This document shows positions 27,736-29,031 of a stretch of DNA of 29,031 bases, piece by piece. Under the pieces are notes generated by a model, which saw nothing but the letters and a program-made list of their open reading frames with translations, had not been told where the DNA came from and searched no databases. Source of the stretch: a virus; the IMG/VR virus record IMGVR_UViG_3300005529_001109, positions 1-29,031 of that record; one strand, given 5' to 3'. Position 1 is the stretch's first letter, and every line of letters begins with the position of its first letter. Both the position numbers and the translations under genes were made by a program.

Positions 27736-29031
27736 ATGAAAAAAATTCTCACTCTCTTTTTTACGCTCGCGCTCGCCGCGCACGTGTTCGCCGGCAACGA
27801 AGCGCTGCGCGTGGATAACCAGTCAGGCGCGATCAACAGCCCGGTGAGTGCCTCGACCTTTCGCGGCGCGAATGCGATCCAGCAACATTTCACCGACCTC
27901 GACACGATCGGCGCGAATGCGTTTTTCGGAACGCTCGCCGGCAGCGGCACCGATGCCGCGAGTTTCCGGATCGCGATCGGCGCGCTCTCCACCAGCGGCA
28001 CGGCGGTTGATACGCTGAAATTCGGCGGGCTCACACCGTCGCAATTTGCGAGCAGCGGCACTGCGGGATTGAGCGGCACCGCGACTTATGCTGTGACGAG
28101 CGGTAGCTCTACACTCAGCGGCACGGCTGCGAATGTCTCAGGTGGATATGTGCAAAAAGTAACTTCATCGAGCGCCGGCCTGACACTCAGCGGCTCGCAG
28201 GGCGCGATCACGATCGGTCTCGTGATCGGCGGCGACGCGACATTGAGCGGCACCACGCTCACGTTAAACACGGTGATTACCGGCACGACGGTCAACATCG
28301 GCAACGGCAACTACGTCGTGAACTCAAAAGGCCTCGTCACGTCTGCCACAACCCCGACGAATCTCCAGACGACAAATGGCGGTCTCGCGCTCGCGGGATT
28401 CAGCGGCATCACCGGCACGGTTCCAAATGCAAACCTGGTTGGCAGCGGCGCGATCACCATCAACGGAGCTTCGACCGCGCTCGGCGCCTCGATCATAACG
28501 TCGGCGCCAGGCACGTTCATGACGAGCTCGACCAGCGGTGGCACGATCACATTCACCGTCTCAACCGGCACAACGTCGAGCACCGTCGCTATCGGCAACG
28601 ACACGCGCTTTCCGGCGAGCGTTAGCGGGCTGCGCAAAAGCGCGGGCGCTGGCAGCACTGACACGGCTGCTGCTGCGGCTGACCTCGCAGGTGCTGGTGG
28701 AGTCGTTTCCAGCGGAACGGGCAGCACCGTGTTTGATCCGCAAATGCTGCACACGAATGTGAAATTCATCGGCGGGTTTTTTAAGGACGTCAGCGGCACG
28801 CGGGACAACCGACTTTTTCTCTACGACTCCGTCGACGGCATCACCTTCACTGCGCGCAATGGCGGGAATCCGGTCGTCGATTTATCCGGCAGTATTGGCG
28901 ACGTGGCGACGTGCCGAGTGGCGCGGTATCGCGGCGAATGGGTGATCGTTTTTGAAACGGGAAACTACGGCAACGTCGCCTATTGGGCCTATGTGAAAAC
29001 CAAAGACTGGGTGAATTTCACATCGCCGGTG
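27736..29031 (+). CDS. Tail fibre-like protein with signal peptide, partial
   Basis: The frame is open for 432 codons to the window edge. It starts with a Sec-type signal peptide (MKK, hydrophobic LTLFFTLALAA, then HVFAG as a probable cleavage site), followed by a long Ser-Gly-Thr-rich beta region (repeated SGT, for example AGLSGTAT and TLSGTAAN) as in fibre shafts. From about residue 335 there is a five-bladed-propeller or glycosidase-like start (KFIGGFFKDVSGTRDNRLFLYDS read in parts, and WVIVFETG, KTKDWVNF). The right end is missing. A signal peptide on a fibre is unusual. Confidence 0.75.
   Translation, partial: MKKILTLFFTLALAAHVFAGNEALRVDNQSGAINSPVSASTFRGANAIQQHFTDLDTIGANAFFGTLAGSGTDAASFRIAIGALSTSGTAVDTLKFGGLTPSQFASSGTAGLSGTATYAVTSGSSTLSGTAANVSGGYVQKVTSSSAGLTLSGSQGAITIGLVIGGDATLSGTTLTLNTVITGTTVNIGNGNYVVNSKGLVTSATTPTNLQTTNGGLALAGFSGITGTVPNANLVGSGAITINGASTALGASIITSAPGTFMTSSTSGGTITFTVSTGTTSSTVAIGNDTRFPASVSGLRKSAGAGSTDTAAAAADLAGAGGVVSSGTGSTVFDPQMLHTNVKFIGGFFKDVSGTRDNRLFLYDSVDGITFTARNGGNPVVDLSGSIGDVATCRVARYRGEWVIVFETGNYGNVAYWAYVKTKDWVNFTSPV

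Noticed and set aside
1-29031. CRISPR array, tRNA or rRNA genes
   Set aside because: No regularly spaced direct repeats, cloverleaf sequences or ribosomal RNA segments were seen on reading the window.

Overview
The window is almost wall-to-wall coding on the + strand and reads as most of a Mu-like transposable phage or prophage. A DDE transposase (MuA-like), its partner AAA+ ATPase (MuB-like) and a Gam-like DNA-end protector head a long early operon. A Mu-type head module follows (gpF-like, gpG-like, gpI-like protease/scaffold, cement protein, gpT-like capsid, gp36-like connector), then a tail module with a chaperone frameshift pair, a tape measure and tip/fibre genes. No sheath gene is seen, so a siphovirus-type tail is likelier than Mu's contractile one. 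The last gene runs off the right edge and the left phage end is not visible. The host cannot be fixed from sequence. GC is high, early genes have Shine-Dalgarno sites and late genes mostly do not; a Verrucomicrobiota-type host is only a guess.

Layout: 1-1144, three small genes, probably regulatory or zinc-binding; 1141-4372, transposase and target-selection ATPase with a small HTPGPW-family gene between; 4369-10175, about sixteen short, mostly ATGA-overlapped early/middle genes (AP2-like, Gam-like, membrane, winged-helix, Gp37/Gp68, ASCH-like, HTH); 10171-12454, an integron-like insert; 12447-20786, head genes; 20783-24202, connector/tail genes including a -1 frameshift cassette and the tape measure; 24203-29031, tail tip, cysteine-rich genes and a secreted-looking fibre.

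The standout is 10171-12454. It encodes an integron-type tyrosine recombinase with the IntI-specific insert. Directly upstream is a short cassette array whose boundaries can be derived from the sequence: each cassette's R'' core is complementary to its own 5' end, as integron cassette logic requires. Two attC sites have 12-13 bp stems with one bulged base at the same relative position. The integrase lies downstream of the cassettes in the same orientation and overlaps the head gene by 8 bases, so the module is spliced into the phage transcription unit between early and late genes. That is the place where terminase and portal genes would be expected, and neither is recognisable in the window.

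Other notable structures are a duplicated leader element with a compensating hairpin (about 17112 and 26892), a textbook -1 frameshift site (21777-21810), and a giant gpF-like protein carrying a kinase-like domain and a possible ADP-ribosyltransferase-like end.
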